Source: an uncultured Pelagibacteraceae bacterium
GTDB lineage: Bacteria; Pseudomonadota; Alphaproteobacteria; Pelagibacterales; Pelagibacteraceae
DNA: 64,000 nt
NCBI GenBank assembly: GCA_902606115.1
Contig: CACLFM010000002.1
Span: forward strand, 1-64,000
Direction: 5' to 3'
Numbering within the stretch: the stretch's first letter is position 1; each line of letters begins with the position of its first letter. This document shows positions 8,460 through 22,365 of the stretch, in pieces. Under the pieces are notes generated by a model. That model did no database searches, was not told where the DNA came from, and was given only the letters and a program-made list of their open reading frames with translations. The translations under genes were made by a program, and so were the position numbers.

Positions 8460-8990
8460 ATGACCTTTAACAGTTACTCACAGGCTTTATACGAATTATC
8501 AATAGATTACGATATAATAAACGAAATTGAAGTTCAGGCTAAATCTATTTTGAAAGCTTTGGAAACTATAAAAGAGTTTAATAACGTTATCAAAAATCCC
8601 CTATTTACTCAGAATGACCATATTCAAATAATAGATGCTATTTCAAAAGAGTTTAGCTTTAATCCAACACTAGAAAAATTTTTAAAATTCTTAGTAAGTA
8701 AACGAAGACTTTTTTATTTAGATAAAATTTTAGAAGATTTCGTCTCTTATTGTTCTTTTAAAAAAGGCGAAGTGAAAGCAAAATTAATATCATCAAAAGA
8801 ACTTAAAGATGATGAAATAAATGAAATTAAAAAAGAGTTATTTAATAAATTTGGATCAAAAATTAATCTTGATTATAAAATAGATAAAGATTTAATTTCA
8901 GGATTAATAATTCAAGTAGGAAGTGTTATGATAGATAATTCAATGAAAAACAAGCTTAGGCAAATTAAATCACAAATGATAGAGGTCTAA
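8460..8990 (+). CDS. atpH: ATP synthase F1 delta subunit
   Basis: Delta (OSCP-type) subunit, 176 residues, linking the F1 head to the peripheral stalk of the F-type ATP synthase at the inner membrane. Recognised from the N-terminal helical-bundle start (SQALYELS), LKFLVSKRR, and the C-terminal segment SGLIIQVGSVMIDNSMKNKL, plus its place at the head of atpHAGDC. The stop is directly followed by the ATG of atpA. As is usual in alphaproteobacteria, the Fo genes (a, c, b) are not in this operon. Confidence 0.93.
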   Translation: MTFNSYSQALYELSIDYDIINEIEVQAKSILKALETIKEFNNVIKNPLFTQNDHIQIIDAISKEFSFNPTLEKFLKFLVSKRRLFYLDKILEDFVSYCSFKKGEVKAKLISSKELKDDEINEIKKELFNKFGSKINLDYKIDKDLISGLIIQVGSVMIDNSMKNKLRQIKSQMIEV

Positions 8991-10523
8991 ATGGACATTA
9001 ATCCCTCAGAAGTAACTAAAATATTAAAAGAACAAATTAAAAAGTTTGGAGATAAATCAGAAGTAACTGAAATAGGTCAAGTTTTATCTGTTGGAGATGG
9101 AATTGCCAGAATATATGGACTAGACAATGTTCAAGCTGGAGAAATGGTAGAGTTTTCTGATGGATCCAAGGGCATGGCGTTAAACCTCGAAAATGATAAT
9201 GTCGGTGTTGTTATATTTGGAGACGATAGAGCAGTTAAAGAAGGCGACACTGTTAAAAGAACAGGTGCCATTGTAGATACGCCAGTTGGTAAAGAATTGT
9301 TAGGTAGAGTGGTGGATGGTTTGGGGAATCCTATTGACGGGAAAGGTTCACTAGACAAAGGAGTTAAAAGAACAAGAGTTGAGGTAAAAGCTCCCGGGAT
9401 AATTCCACGTAAGTCTGTTAATGAACCTATGCAAACTGGGTTAAAATCAATTGATAGTTTAGTCCCGATCGGAAGAGGTCAAAGAGAGCTTATAATTGGT
9501 GATAGACAAACTGGAAAAACAGCCGTTGCAATTGATACAATAATTAATCAAAAGAAAATAAATGAATCTGGAGATGAAAAGCAAAAATTATATTGTGTCT
9601 ATGTTGCAATTGGTCAAAAAAGATCAACTGTTAGGCAAATTGAAAAAACTTTAGAAGAGGCAGGCGCAATGGAATATACAACTATAGTTGCTGCGACTGC
9701 ATCAGATGCAGCACCACTTCAATTTTTAGCACCTTACACAGGTTGTGCTATGGGTGAATATTTTAGAGATAATGGAATGCACGCTCTAATTATTTATGAT
9801 GACTTATCAAAACAAGCTGTTGCATACAGACAAATGTCTTTACTTTTAAGAAGGCCTCCGGGAAGAGAAGCTTACCCAGGGGATGTATTTTATCTACACA
9901 GCAGATTGCTAGAGCGAGCTGCTAAACTAAGCGATGATCATGGCGGTGGATCATTGACTGCGCTTCCAATAATTGAAACACAAGGCGGCGATGTATCAGC
10001 ATTTATACCCACAAATGTAATTTCAATTACTGATGGACAAATATTTTTAGAAACAGAATTATTTAATCAAGGAATTAGACCAGCAATTAACGTTGGACTA
10101 TCAGTATCGAGAGTTGGATCTTCAGCTCAAACAAAAGCTATGAAAAGTGTATCTGGGTCAATGAAACTTGAGCTAGCTCAGTATAGAGAAATGGCAGCTT
10201 TTGCTCAATTTGGATCAGATTTAGATGCATCCACACAAAAATTATTAAATAGAGGTGCAAAACTTACAGAGCTTTTAAAACAAAAACAATATTCACCAAT
10301 GACAGTTGCAGAACAAGTGATTTCTGTATTTTGTGGTGTTAAAGGATATTTGGATGATGTTGAACAAAAAGATATTGCAAGATTTGAAACAACTATTATT
10401 GAAAAATGTAGATCAGATAAACCTGACATAATTGATTCTATATCTTCATCAGGCAAACTCGATGAAGAAAGTGAAAAATTATTAAAAGAATTAATTCTAG
10501 GTCTGAAGAAAGGTTTTAATTAA
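8991..10523 (+). CDS. atpA: ATP synthase F1 alpha subunit
   Basis: Non-catalytic nucleotide-binding subunit of F1, 510 residues, the usual length. Shows the beta-barrel N-terminus, Walker A GDRQTGKT, the DDLSKQA region, [21 protein letters not shown] and the C-terminal helical domain. It sits between atpH and atpG with no gap upstream and five bases downstream, so it is translated within the atp operon. Confidence 0.98.
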   Translation: MDINPSEVTKILKEQIKKFGDKSEVTEIGQVLSVGDGIARIYGLDNVQAGEMVEFSDGSKGMALNLENDNVGVVIFGDDRAVKEGDTVKRTGAIVDTPVGKELLGRVVDGLGNPIDGKGSLDKGVKRTRVEVKAPGIIPRKSVNEPMQTGLKSIDSLVPIGRGQRELIIGDRQTGKTAVAIDTIINQKKINESGDEKQKLYCVYVAIGQKRSTVRQIEKTLEEAGAMEYTTIVAATASDAAPLQFLAPYTGCAMGEYFRDNGMHALIIYDDLSKQAVAYRQMSLLLRRPPGREAYPGDVFYLHSRLLERAAKLSDDHGGGSLTALPIIETQGGDVSAFIPTNVISITDGQIFLETELFNQGIRPAINVGLSVSRVGSSAQTKAMKSVSGSMKLELAQYREMAAFAQFGSDLDASTQKLLNRGAKLTELLKQKQYSPMTVAEQVISVFCGVKGYLDDVEQKDIARFETTIIEKCRSDKPDIIDSISSSGKLDEESEKLLKELILGLKKGFN

Positions 10524-10528
10524 TTAAA

Positions 10529-12824
<2,296 letters not shown>

Positions 12825-13220
12825 ATGGAACAATTTAATTTGGAAATAATAAGTCCTGAAAAATCCTTTTTAATAAAGAATGATGCTGTTGAGGTTGTTA
12901 TCCCTGCCATTGAAGGCTATATGGGCGTACTTAAAGATCATATACCGATAATTTCATTCTTAAAACCTGGAATTATTGATGTTAAATTGAGTAATGAAAG
13001 CTTAAATTTTTATGTTGATGACGGTATCGTTGAGTTTAAAGATAACACTTTATCAATACTGACTAGTAGTATTTTTGATATAAAAGACATTACCAAAAAT
13101 AATGTAGATAAAATTTTAAAAAATGTTGAAGAAGAATTAAAAAAAGAAAATATTAAAGACCAAGATCGATTTATTTTAGAGAAAAAGATAGAGGTTCTGA
13201 ATTCTTTAAGTATTAATTAA
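12825..13220 (+). CDS. atpC: ATP synthase F1 epsilon subunit
   Basis: Epsilon subunit of the rotor, 131 residues, coupling and inhibiting F1. The N-terminal beta-sandwich is visible (LEIISPEKSFLI, PAIEGYMGVLKDH), followed by a C-terminal helical part. Last gene of the atp operon. Its 3' end overlaps the convergent Nudix gene by eight bases. Confidence 0.93.
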   Translation: MEQFNLEIISPEKSFLIKNDAVEVVIPAIEGYMGVLKDHIPIISFLKPGIIDVKLSNESLNFYVDDGIVEFKDNTLSILTSSIFDIKDITKNNVDKILKNVEEELKKENIKDQDRFILEKKIEVLNSLSIN

Positions 13221-13692
13221 TTATAATGTTTTTTACCTCTAACTTTAAATTCTTATATACTTCAGTTTTAAAGTCCACAACATAATTAGTGATTTCGTCT
13301 ATATCTACCCATTTCCATTCTGAAAACTCTGGTTTTTTAGTTTTAATATTAATCTCGTTGTCTTTGCCGATAAATTTCATACAAAACCATTTTTGTTTTT
13401 GTCCTTTATATTTACCTTTCCAAATTATACCAAGAAGATTTTTAGGCAAAAAATAAGTTTGATAACCGTCAATTTCTTTAATTAAATCAACATTTTTTAC
13501 ACTGGTTTCTTCCTCAAGCTCTCTAAGTGCTGCATCTAAAAATTTCTCATTTTCGTCAACTCCACCTTGAGGCATTTGCCAATAATTGTCTGGATTATCT
13601 AATCTTTTCGCCACAAAAACTTTATTGTGTTTATTCAAAAGAATAATGCCAACACCCATTCTTAAGGGTAAATTTTTATATTTTTCTTGCAT
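13213..13692 (-). CDS. rppH: Nudix hydrolase, probable RNA pyrophosphohydrolase
   Basis: Nudix protein of 159 residues, probably RppH/NudH-like (removes pyrophosphate from mRNA 5' ends or cleaves diadenosine polyphosphates). The Nudix box spans GGVDENE through RELEEETSV; the usual Gly near its end is Ser. MPQGGVDE and a central PQGG-type start are typical of the RppH subgroup. I place the start at ATG 13692 (MQEKYKNLPLRMGVG), four bases after the ctpA stop; a longer reading would run 90 bases back into ctpA. It ends the long minus-strand block that starts at rplU, next to ctpA as in many alphaproteobacteria. Confidence 0.78.
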   Translation of the reverse strand: MQEKYKNLPLRMGVGIILLNKHNKVFVAKRLDNPDNYWQMPQGGVDENEKFLDAALRELEEETSVKNVDLIKEIDGYQTYFLPKNLLGIIWKGKYKGQKQKWFCMKFIGKDNEINIKTKKPEFSEWKWVDIDEITNYVVDFKTEVYKNLKLEVKNIIIN

Positions 13693-13696
13693 AAAA

Positions 13697-14833
13697 TTAT
13701 CCGGTAAATAATTTTCTTGCAAATTCAAGCTGATTGTCATTTTCAGAGAGAATTCGAAAATTCTCAGATTTCTCTTCAACGGTAATATCGGGGCTCACCC
13801 CAACTTCTGAAATTGATTTTCCCGATGGTAAATAGTATTTGGATATAGTAAGCCTAATCGCACCTCGGTTTTTTAGAGGTATAATCGATTGAACTGATCC
13901 TTTCCCGTAACTCTGATCACCAATTAAAATAGCACGCTTATGATCTTTTAATGCTCCAGCTACTATTTCTGATGCAGATGCAGAACCTTTATTTATTAAA
14001 ACTATAAGAGCCTTACCATCAATAATGTCCCCCTCTCTTGCAAACCATTTTTGATTTTCATTTTTTTTTCTTCCTTTAGTGGAAACTATTTCACCATCAT
14101 CTAAAAAAAAATCAGATATCTTAATTGCTTGACCAAGTAAACCACCTGGATTATTTCTTAAATCTAAAATATATCCTTCAATTTTTTTGTTTTTTTTAAA
14201 TTGTTTTATTTCTTTTTTTATCTGGTCATCACTATTTTCATTAAATGATGTAAGACGTATGTATCCAATTTTTTCATCAAATACTTCAGATTTAACAGAT
14301 GCCACCTGAATTATTTCTCTAGTTATATTGAACACTAAAGATTTTCTTAATCCAATTCTTCTTATAGTGATTTCTAAAGTTGAGCCAACTGGCCCTCTCA
14401 TTAATTCGACTGCTTCATTAAGAGTTTTTCCTTGAACCTGAGTATTGTTAATTTTGACTATGTAATCACCAGCTTTTATCCCCTCTCTTTCTGCAGGTGA
14501 ATTGTCAATAGGCGATATAACCTTTACAACACCAGCCTCCATACCAACTTCTATACCTAAACCACCAAACTCTCCTTTGGTATCGGTTTGCATCTCCTCT
14601 AAATTTTTAGGAGATAAGTATGAAGAATATGGATCTAACGATTGTAATACACCATTAATCGCAGCATCCATCGTATCTGATTGATTTACTTCTTCCACAT
14701 ATTCTTTATTTATTTTGTCTAAAACTTCTCCAAAAAGATCTATTTTATCATAAACAGTCTCCTCTTGAGCCGTTACCTTTTCAAAAAACAAAATTGAAGC
14801 AATTAACAATGTAAAAATTTTTACTTTATTCAT
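13697..14833 (-). CDS. ctpA: Carboxy-terminal processing protease (S41)
   Basis: Periplasmic S41 peptidase of 378 residues that trims or degrades envelope proteins. An N-terminal signal peptide (KIFTLLIASILFF) is followed by a PDZ domain (about 85-160, GGLGIEVGMEAG to PVGSTLEI) and the catalytic domain, with the nucleophile Ser in NKGSASASEIVAG and the general-base Lys in QSYGKGSVQ. The ATG at 14833 overlaps the rsfS stop (TAATG) and directly precedes the signal peptide, so it is preferred over an earlier in-frame start at 14872. Slightly shorter than many family members. Confidence 0.9.
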   Translation of the reverse strand: MNKVKIFTLLIASILFFEKVTAQEETVYDKIDLFGEVLDKINKEYVEEVNQSDTMDAAINGVLQSLDPYSSYLSPKNLEEMQTDTKGEFGGLGIEVGMEAGVVKVISPIDNSPAEREGIKAGDYIVKINNTQVQGKTLNEAVELMRGPVGSTLEITIRRIGLRKSLVFNITREIIQVASVKSEVFDEKIGYIRLTSFNENSDDQIKKEIKQFKKNKKIEGYILDLRNNPGGLLGQAIKISDFFLDDGEIVSTKGRKKNENQKWFAREGDIIDGKALIVLINKGSASASEIVAGALKDHKRAILIGDQSYGKGSVQSIIPLKNRGAIRLTISKYYLPSGKSISEVGVSPDITVEEKSENFRILSENDNQLEFARKLFTG

Positions 14834-15183
14834 TATATTATTACTCTTTCTTTGGGTATTAATTCTGACCAAATCTTTTCAAGTTCATAGAACTTTCTTT
14901 TTTCAGGATTAAAAATATGAACAATAATATCTATACCATCAACAAGTTTCCACTCAGAACTATCTTTTCCTTCAATTTTGCATTGACCCAATCCGTTTTC
15001 TTTAAACTTATCCATTACTTGTTCTGACAATGACTGTATGTGTCTAGATGAAGTCCCGCTTGCGATTATCATATAATCTGCGATTGATGATTTATTTTTT
15101 AAATCGATTGATACTATATCAAGTGCCTTGTTACTATCTAGGGTTTCAATTATTATTTTTTTTAGATCGGTGTTTTTAACCAT
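14833..15183 (-). CDS. rsfS: Ribosome silencing factor RsfS
   Basis: Small protein (116 residues) of the RsfS/YbeB family that binds ribosomal protein L14 and blocks subunit joining in starvation. Visible family segments are ADYMIIASGTSSRHIQSL and KIEGKDSSEWKLVDGIDIIVHIF. It follows nadD at 16 bases and overlaps ctpA by one base; nadD-rsfS adjacency is conserved in many bacteria. Confidence 0.93.
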   Translation of the reverse strand: MVKNTDLKKIIIETLDSNKALDIVSIDLKNKSSIADYMIIASGTSSRHIQSLSEQVMDKFKENGLGQCKIEGKDSSEWKLVDGIDIIVHIFNPEKRKFYELEKIWSELIPKERVII

Positions 15184-15198
15184 TAGTAATTAATCATA

Positions 15199-15747
15199 TC
15201 AAAAATTTTTGATTTTAGAAGACGAAATGTTTACTTTTTTAAAATTGACGAAAATAAGACCTTTATTTTTAAATGTCCTATATGCGAGAGATTTTTTTGA
15301 CCTTGCTTTAAAATTATTTCTATCAAATACCGCTAATTTACAATTATTTGGTATTTTTTTCCAATTATTCCATTTATGAAAATTTATCAAATTATCTGCT
15401 CCTAATAAAAAATATATTTCTTTTTCTTTATTTCTATTTTTAAAATATTTAATGAGATTTATCGTCTTATTTGAATTAATTTTTTTTTCAAAAAAACCAA
15501 CCTGAATATATTTTTGGTTTTTTGTTATATTTTTTGACCACTTTATTCTTTTATTCAAATCAAAATAACTTTTCCCTTTGAATGGGCTCTTTTTTGTAAT
15601 TGCCCAAACAATTTTTTTTAAGTTAAATTTTTTTTTAGCTACCTGAGATATTTTTAAATGACCTTTATGCGGTGGATCAAATGAACCACCCAGTATGCCA
15701 ATTTTATCTTTGGAGTTATATTTTGATTTATTTTCTGATTTGACCAT
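15199..15747 (-). CDS. nadD: Nicotinate-nucleotide adenylyltransferase
   Basis: Adenylates nicotinate mononucleotide in NAD synthesis. The 182 residues begin with a basic tail, then the nucleotidyltransferase motif GILGGSFDPPHKGHL, and contain FLLGADNLINFHKW. The protein stops right after the ISSSKIKNF motif, which normally is followed by another 15-25 residues; the next in-frame codons after the TGA soon reach another stop. So the C-terminus is short for the family, though the active-site motif is intact. It overlaps the 3' end of proA by 20 bases. Confidence 0.88.
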   Translation of the reverse strand: MVKSENKSKYNSKDKIGILGGSFDPPHKGHLKISQVAKKKFNLKKIVWAITKKSPFKGKSYFDLNKRIKWSKNITKNQKYIQVGFFEKKINSNKTINLIKYFKNRNKEKEIYFLLGADNLINFHKWNNWKKIPNNCKLAVFDRNNFKARSKKSLAYRTFKNKGLIFVNFKKVNISSSKIKNF

Positions 15748-16978
15748 TGCCAGCTACATAATATTTATATGATACTAATTGATTTAAACCCACAGGACCC
15801 CTCGGTGGCAATTTATTTGTGGAAATCCCAACCTCACCACCAAAACCTAGTTCACCTCCATCAGCAAATTGAGTAGATGTATTATGCATAACTATAGAGC
15901 TTTTTACATTTCTTACAAAATAATTAGTAGACTTAATATCCATAGTTATAATCGAGTCAGTGTGCATAGTTCCGAATGTATTAATATGCTTAACCGCTTC
16001 AATAACATTTTTTACAATTTTTACAGAAATCTTTGCATCTAGATATTCTGTGCTCCAATCTTTGTTTGTAGCATTTTTAAGATTACCATTAAAAATTTTT
16101 CTAGTTTTTTCATCAGCGTAAATTAAACAACCATTAAATTTTAAACCATTGAGTATAAAATTTATTTTTTTTTTGGGACAATCTTTATGTATCAACAGAG
16201 TTTCGGTAGCACCACATATACCAACACTCCTCATTTTTGCATTTATCACTATATCTCTTGCCATTCTTGAATTTATATTTTTATCAATAAATGTATGACA
16301 GATTCCCTCTAAATGACCTATTACTGGAACATTGCATAATTCTTTGACAGTTTTAACAAGGTTTTTACCTCCTCTTGGTATAATAACGTCAATGTAATTC
16401 CTCATATCTTTTAAGAGGCTCTTAACAATTCTTCGGTCTTTTTTATTAATAAATTGAACGTAATTAATGTCTATTTTAAAGGCCCTTAGAGACTCTCTAA
16501 ATAAGTTAATAAATATTTGATTTGTAAAAAAAGCCTCAGATCCACCCTTAAGAATAACTGAATTACCAGATTTAAAGCAAAGACAAGATAGATCAACAGT
16601 TACATTTGGTCTACTTTCGTAAATTACTCCAATAACACCTATTGGGATTGATATCTTTTTAATTCTCAAACCGTTTGGTCTTTTCCATTTATTTAGAATT
16701 ACTCCTACCGGGTCCTTTAATTTAGTGATTTCAATAATTGTCTTAATTATAGAATCCAGCTTTGGTTTATTTATTTCAAGTCTTGTTATCAAGTTTTTGT
16801 TAATATTTTTAATTTTAGCAAATTTGATATCTTTATTGTTTTGTCTTAATATTTGACTGGCATTTTTTTTTAGTAGACTGCTAAATTTTAATAAAACTTT
16901 ATTTTTAATTTTTGTATCGACTTTATATAAACTTGCTCTATAAGCCGCACGACCTAATTTTTGTAAATATTTTTTCAT
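15728..16978 (-). CDS. proA: Gamma-glutamyl phosphate reductase
   Basis: Second step of proline synthesis: NADPH-dependent reduction of glutamyl-5-phosphate to the semialdehyde. The 416 residues show the aldehyde-dehydrogenase-type fold with GVIYESRPNVTVD, LKGGSEAFFTN, the catalytic Cys in MRSVGICGATETLL, and FGTMHTDSI. It sits one base after proB, so kinase and reductase are coupled, as expected for their unstable shared intermediate. Confidence 0.96.
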   Translation of the reverse strand: MKKYLQKLGRAAYRASLYKVDTKIKNKVLLKFSSLLKKNASQILRQNNKDIKFAKIKNINKNLITRLEINKPKLDSIIKTIIEITKLKDPVGVILNKWKRPNGLRIKKISIPIGVIGVIYESRPNVTVDLSCLCFKSGNSVILKGGSEAFFTNQIFINLFRESLRAFKIDINYVQFINKKDRRIVKSLLKDMRNYIDVIIPRGGKNLVKTVKELCNVPVIGHLEGICHTFIDKNINSRMARDIVINAKMRSVGICGATETLLIHKDCPKKKINFILNGLKFNGCLIYADEKTRKIFNGNLKNATNKDWSTEYLDAKISVKIVKNVIEAVKHINTFGTMHTDSIITMDIKSTNYFVRNVKSSIVMHNTSTQFADGGELGFGGEVGISTNKLPPRGPVGLNQLVSYKYYVAGNGQIRK

Positions 16979-16979
16979 T

Positions 16980-19343
<2,364 letters not shown>

Positions 19344-19369
19344 AATTTTATTTTATTACTCTATAATAT

Positions 19370-19762
19370 TTATTTTTTGACTTCTTCTTTTATTTTCTTT
19401 TCAACTTTACTAATTTTTTCAGCTTCTGACAACACATTACCATCCTTTGACATTATCTTGTTTACTCTAATTAATGCATATTGTTGTCTATGGCCATTTT
19501 TTCTTCTAGAATTTTTTCTTCTTCTTTTTTTGAATATAAGAACTGTTCTATTTTTTGAGTTCTTTAAGAATTCAGCTTCAACTTTTGCACCTTGAACAAT
19601 CGGTAAACCTAACTCAATATTTTTATCATCACCATAAGCTAGTATTTCTTTAAACTCTACAATTGTATTTGGCTTTTGATCTCCAAATTTTTCAATTTTA
19701 ATTATTTCACCAGCCCTAACTTTATATTGTTTTCCACCAGTTTGTATTATTGCAAAAGACAT
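19370..19762 (-). CDS. rplU: Ribosomal protein L21 (bL21)
   Basis: 50S subunit protein, here 130 residues. The N-terminal half is canonical (FAIIQTGGKQYKV, IKIEKF) and the RNA-binding motif is KRRRKNSRRKNGHRQ. A Lys/Glu-rich tail after the core (about 105-130) makes it longer than the ~103 of E. coli, which is common in alphaproteobacteria. First gene of the minus-strand block with its own promoter. Confidence 0.97.
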   Translation of the reverse strand: MSFAIIQTGGKQYKVRAGEIIKIEKFGDQKPNTIVEFKEILAYGDDKNIELGLPIVQGAKVEAEFLKNSKNRTVLIFKKRRRKNSRRKNGHRQQYALIRVNKIMSKDGNVLSEAEKISKVEKKIKEEVKK

Positions 19763-19785
19763 AAAATATTATTTAAAACCAGTGC

Positions 19786-19813
19786 AATATATAATTAGGC
19801 CTTTTATAGTCAA
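19786..19813 (-). promoter_or_regulatory. Promoter of the rplU-rpmA-obgE block
   Basis: On the minus strand a TTGACT -35 (19813-19808) and a TATATT -10 (19791-19786) are separated by 16 bases, in the 61-base gap between the gloB stop and the rplU ATG. Transcription would start near 19779, leaving a leader of roughly 17 bases. The match to the sigma-70 consensus is five of six at both boxes. Confidence 0.6.
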
Positions 19814-19823
19814 GATGAATTAA

Positions 19824-20540
19824 CTAAAAATTGTCCTTTAAATCCCTCAATTTTGCGAAGGTTTCTATGTTTTCTGCTTTTAAAAATATATTACATTCAA
19901 GTTCATCTTTTAAAACAGATGGAGTTGTTGGTATTCCTGCTTTTATATTTTTTCTAATTTCAAGTATCTTTTTTTTAAGATTTTCATTATCAGGATCATA
20001 ATTTATACAGAATTTAGAATTACTTAATGTGTATTCATGTCCAAAGTAAATTAAAGTATCTTTATCAAAAGTTTTAATTAGTGATAATGATTTATACATA
20101 TCTTCATAAGTACCTTCAAACAACCTACCACAACTCAATGAAAATAAAGTATCTCCTGTAAATAATTTTTTTTCTTCAAAAAAATGATAACATATATGTC
20201 CCAAAGTATGACCTGGTGTATGGTATACTTTAAACTTAAAATTTTTTTCATTAAAAATTTCCTCGTTTTTTAAGCAAATATCAATTCCAGGTATTCTTTT
20301 TGAATCATCCTCAAAACCGATAATTTTACAATTATATTTTTCTTTTAAACCTGAATTACCATCAACATGATCAAAATGATGATGAGTATTTAATATATAT
20401 TTCAATTTTAGTTTCAATTCTTCTAATAATTGATCAATAGGTTTTGACTCACTCGGATCAATAACAATTGCTTCATTATTATTGTGAATTATATAAGAAA
20501 AATTGTCTTTTAAGCAATTTACAATTTCAACTTTTATCAT
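19824..20540 (-). CDS. gloB: Hydroxyacylglutathione hydrolase (glyoxalase II)
   Basis: Metallo-beta-lactamase-fold thioesterase that hydrolyses S-lactoylglutathione to lactate and glutathione in methylglyoxal detoxification. 238 residues; metal-binding motif THHHFDHVDGN, then HTPGHTLGHI, FTGDTLFSLSCGRLFEG and YFGHEYT, all typical of GloB. It overlaps metW by four bases (ATGA), as the last gene of the metX-metW-gloB set; whether the riboswitch also affects it depends on read-through. Confidence 0.93.
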   Translation of the reverse strand: MIKVEIVNCLKDNFSYIIHNNNEAIVIDPSESKPIDQLLEELKLKLKYILNTHHHFDHVDGNSGLKEKYNCKIIGFEDDSKRIPGIDICLKNEEIFNEKNFKFKVYHTPGHTLGHICYHFFEEKKLFTGDTLFSLSCGRLFEGTYEDMYKSLSLIKTFDKDTLIYFGHEYTLSNSKFCINYDPDNENLKKKILEIRKNIKAGIPTTPSVLKDELECNIFLKAENIETFAKLRDLKDNF

Positions 20541-21133
20541 TTCTCTATTAAAAAAATTCCAAGCTCTGATGTTAAATTTTTTAAATTTAAATTAAATTTA
20601 TTTATTGAAGATACTTTATTATTTGTAAGAGCAAAAGATTTAAATAAATTAATTTTTCTTTTATTGCAAAAGTTAACAAAATCTTTAATTGAACACATAT
20701 GTAGATTAGGTGTATTATACCATTCATTGGGCAAAGTTTTTGTAACAGGCATGGTGCCACTAAATAACAAATTTAATCTTACTTTCCAAAAACCAAAATT
20801 TGGAATAGTTACAATAGAAGTCTTTCCTATCCTTAATAAATCACTTATTACTTTTTCAGGATACAAAAAAGCTTGTAAAGTTTGGCTTAAAATCACGTAA
20901 TCAAAACTATTGCTTGGGAATTGCTGCAAATCAATTTCTGCATTACCTTCAATTACAGTAAGTCCTTTTCGAATACACTTTTGAACATTTTCTTTTGATA
21001 TTTCCAAACCTCTGATTTTTTCAGATATATTTTCATAAATAAATTTCATTAATTCACCATCCCCACAACCTACATCTAATACTGATTTATTTTTTTCTAT
21101 TGAGTTTGCAATAATTTTAAATTCTTCCTTCAT
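20537..21133 (-). CDS. metW: Methionine biosynthesis protein MetW
   Basis: 198-residue methyltransferase-fold protein that partners MetX; in proteobacteria MetW is needed for full homoserine acyltransferase activity. SAM-type motif VLDVGCGDGELMKF, followed by GLEISKENVQKC, IEGNAEIDL and DYVILSQTLQAF, the MetW pattern. The gene sits eight bases after metX. The exact chemical role of the methyltransferase fold is not settled. Confidence 0.93.
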   Translation of the reverse strand: MKEEFKIIANSIEKNKSVLDVGCGDGELMKFIYENISEKIRGLEISKENVQKCIRKGLTVIEGNAEIDLQQFPSNSFDYVILSQTLQAFLYPEKVISDLLRIGKTSIVTIPNFGFWKVRLNLLFSGTMPVTKTLPNEWYNTPNLHMCSIKDFVNFCNKRKINLFKSFALTNNKVSSINKFNLNLKNLTSELGIFLIEK

Positions 21134-21141
21134 ATCTAATT

Positions 21142-22251
21142 TTAATGTGAATTATCTACAAAATTTTTCATTGCATTTAAAAAGTCTGGAATATCCAACA
21201 AAAATGAGTCATGTCCTTTGTCAGATTTTACTTCTAAAAATCCTACATCAGCATTGAGTGCGTTTAAAGCAATTACTATTTCTCTATTCTCAGCTGTCGG
21301 ATAAAGCCAATCAGAGGTAAATGAAATTATTAAAAATTTAGTTTTTGAGTTTTTAAACACTTTTGATAAGTTCCCATCAAAGCTTTTAGCTAGATCAAAA
21401 TAGTCCATTGCTCGCGTTATATAAAGATAGCTATTTGCATCAAATCGATCAACAAATATTGATCCTTGATATCTTAGATAACTTTCAATTTGAAAGTCAG
21501 CATCAAAACCAAATTTGATTTTGTCACGTTCTTGAAGTTTTCTACCAAATTTTTCCTGCAGACCTTTTTTAGATAAATAAGTTATATGCGCTGCCATTCT
21601 CGCAACAGATAAACCTTTTGATGGAGACATATTTTCTAACCCATAGTTTCCATTTTTCCAGTTTTCATCAGCCATTATTGCTTGCCTACCTAATTCATTA
21701 AAAGCAATATTTTGAGCTGAATGACTAGCAGAACATGCTATGGGAATAGCTATTTTTGATTTATCAGGATAGCTTGCAACAAATTGTAAAACTTGCATTC
21801 CTCCCATTGAACCACCAGTAACACATAATAATTTATTTATATTAAAGTGATCAAGTAAGTTAATTTGAGCATTAACCATATCATTTATTGTTATTACCGG
21901 AAAATTAATACCAATTTTTTTTCCATTTTTTTCATCAACAGAACTTGGACCATATGACCCCATACAACCACCAATAACATTTGCACAAATTATGAAATAT
22001 TTATTAGTGTCAAGCGCCTTGTCTGGTCCAATAACATATGACCACCAACCATCTTTGTTAGTGACAGGATTTTTACCTGCCGCGAATTGATCCCCTGTAA
22101 GTGCATGGAAAACCATAATCGCATTATCTTTATTTTGGTTTAGACTCCCGTATGTCTCATAAGCTAAAGGATAATTTGAAATGGTAACACCGCAATCTAA
22201 TTTTAGAGGTTTTTCAATAATAATTCTTTTAATATTGTCTAACTTGTTCAT
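21142..22251 (-). CDS. metX: Homoserine O-acyltransferase MetX
   Basis: Alpha/beta-hydrolase-fold enzyme of 369 residues that acylates homoserine (acetyl or succinyl) as the first step of methionine synthesis. Nucleophile elbow Ser in VTGGSMGGMQ, oxyanion-hole region FHALTGDQ, and the catalytic Asp/His in the C-terminal SFTSDWLYP and KGHDSFLLD. Acyl-donor choice cannot be settled by eye. First gene of the metX-metW-gloB unit and preceded by a SAM-II riboswitch, so methionine/SAM feedback control is expected. Confidence 0.95.
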   Translation of the reverse strand: MNKLDNIKRIIIEKPLKLDCGVTISNYPLAYETYGSLNQNKDNAIMVFHALTGDQFAAGKNPVTNKDGWWSYVIGPDKALDTNKYFIICANVIGGCMGSYGPSSVDEKNGKKIGINFPVITINDMVNAQINLLDHFNINKLLCVTGGSMGGMQVLQFVASYPDKSKIAIPIACSASHSAQNIAFNELGRQAIMADENWKNGNYGLENMSPSKGLSVARMAAHITYLSKKGLQEKFGRKLQERDKIKFGFDADFQIESYLRYQGSIFVDRFDANSYLYITRAMDYFDLAKSFDGNLSKVFKNSKTKFLIISFTSDWLYPTAENREIVIALNALNADVGFLEVKSDKGHDSFLLDIPDFLNAMKNFVDNSH

Positions 22252-22280
22252 AATTTCTGATTTGAATTGAGAGAAAAAAA

Positions 22281-22330
22281 ACTTATTTAGCGGTTTTTTT
22301 AAAGCGCTCGCAATTCAGTTAAATCAGCGC
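22281..22330 (-). promoter_or_regulatory. SAM-II riboswitch upstream of metX
   Basis: Read on the minus strand, the segment carries the conserved SAM-II elements in order: GCGCTGATTTAAC, ATTGC, AGCGC closing the P1 stem, an A-rich linker, and GCTAAA at the 3' side. These match the alphaproteobacterial metA/metX aptamer. P1 pairs GCGCU (from 22330) with AGCGC (near 22307-22303). The aptamer begins at the predicted transcription start and ends about 30 bases before the metX ATG. An eight-T run (22279-22272) follows at once, and there is no clear ribosome-binding site. SAM binding would lower metX expression. Confidence 0.92.
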
Positions 22331-22338
22331 AAAAATCT

Positions 22339-22365
22339 TTTATAGCATGTTATCCATTATGTCAA
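22339..22365 (-). promoter_or_regulatory. Promoter of metX
   Basis: On the minus strand, a perfect TTGACA (22365-22360) is followed after 15 bases by TATAAA (22344-22339), preceded by TG one base upstream (extended -10, TGCTATAAA). Predicted start is near 22332, right at the 5' edge of the SAM-II aptamer. The spacing is short, but the extended -10 compensates. Confidence 0.7.
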
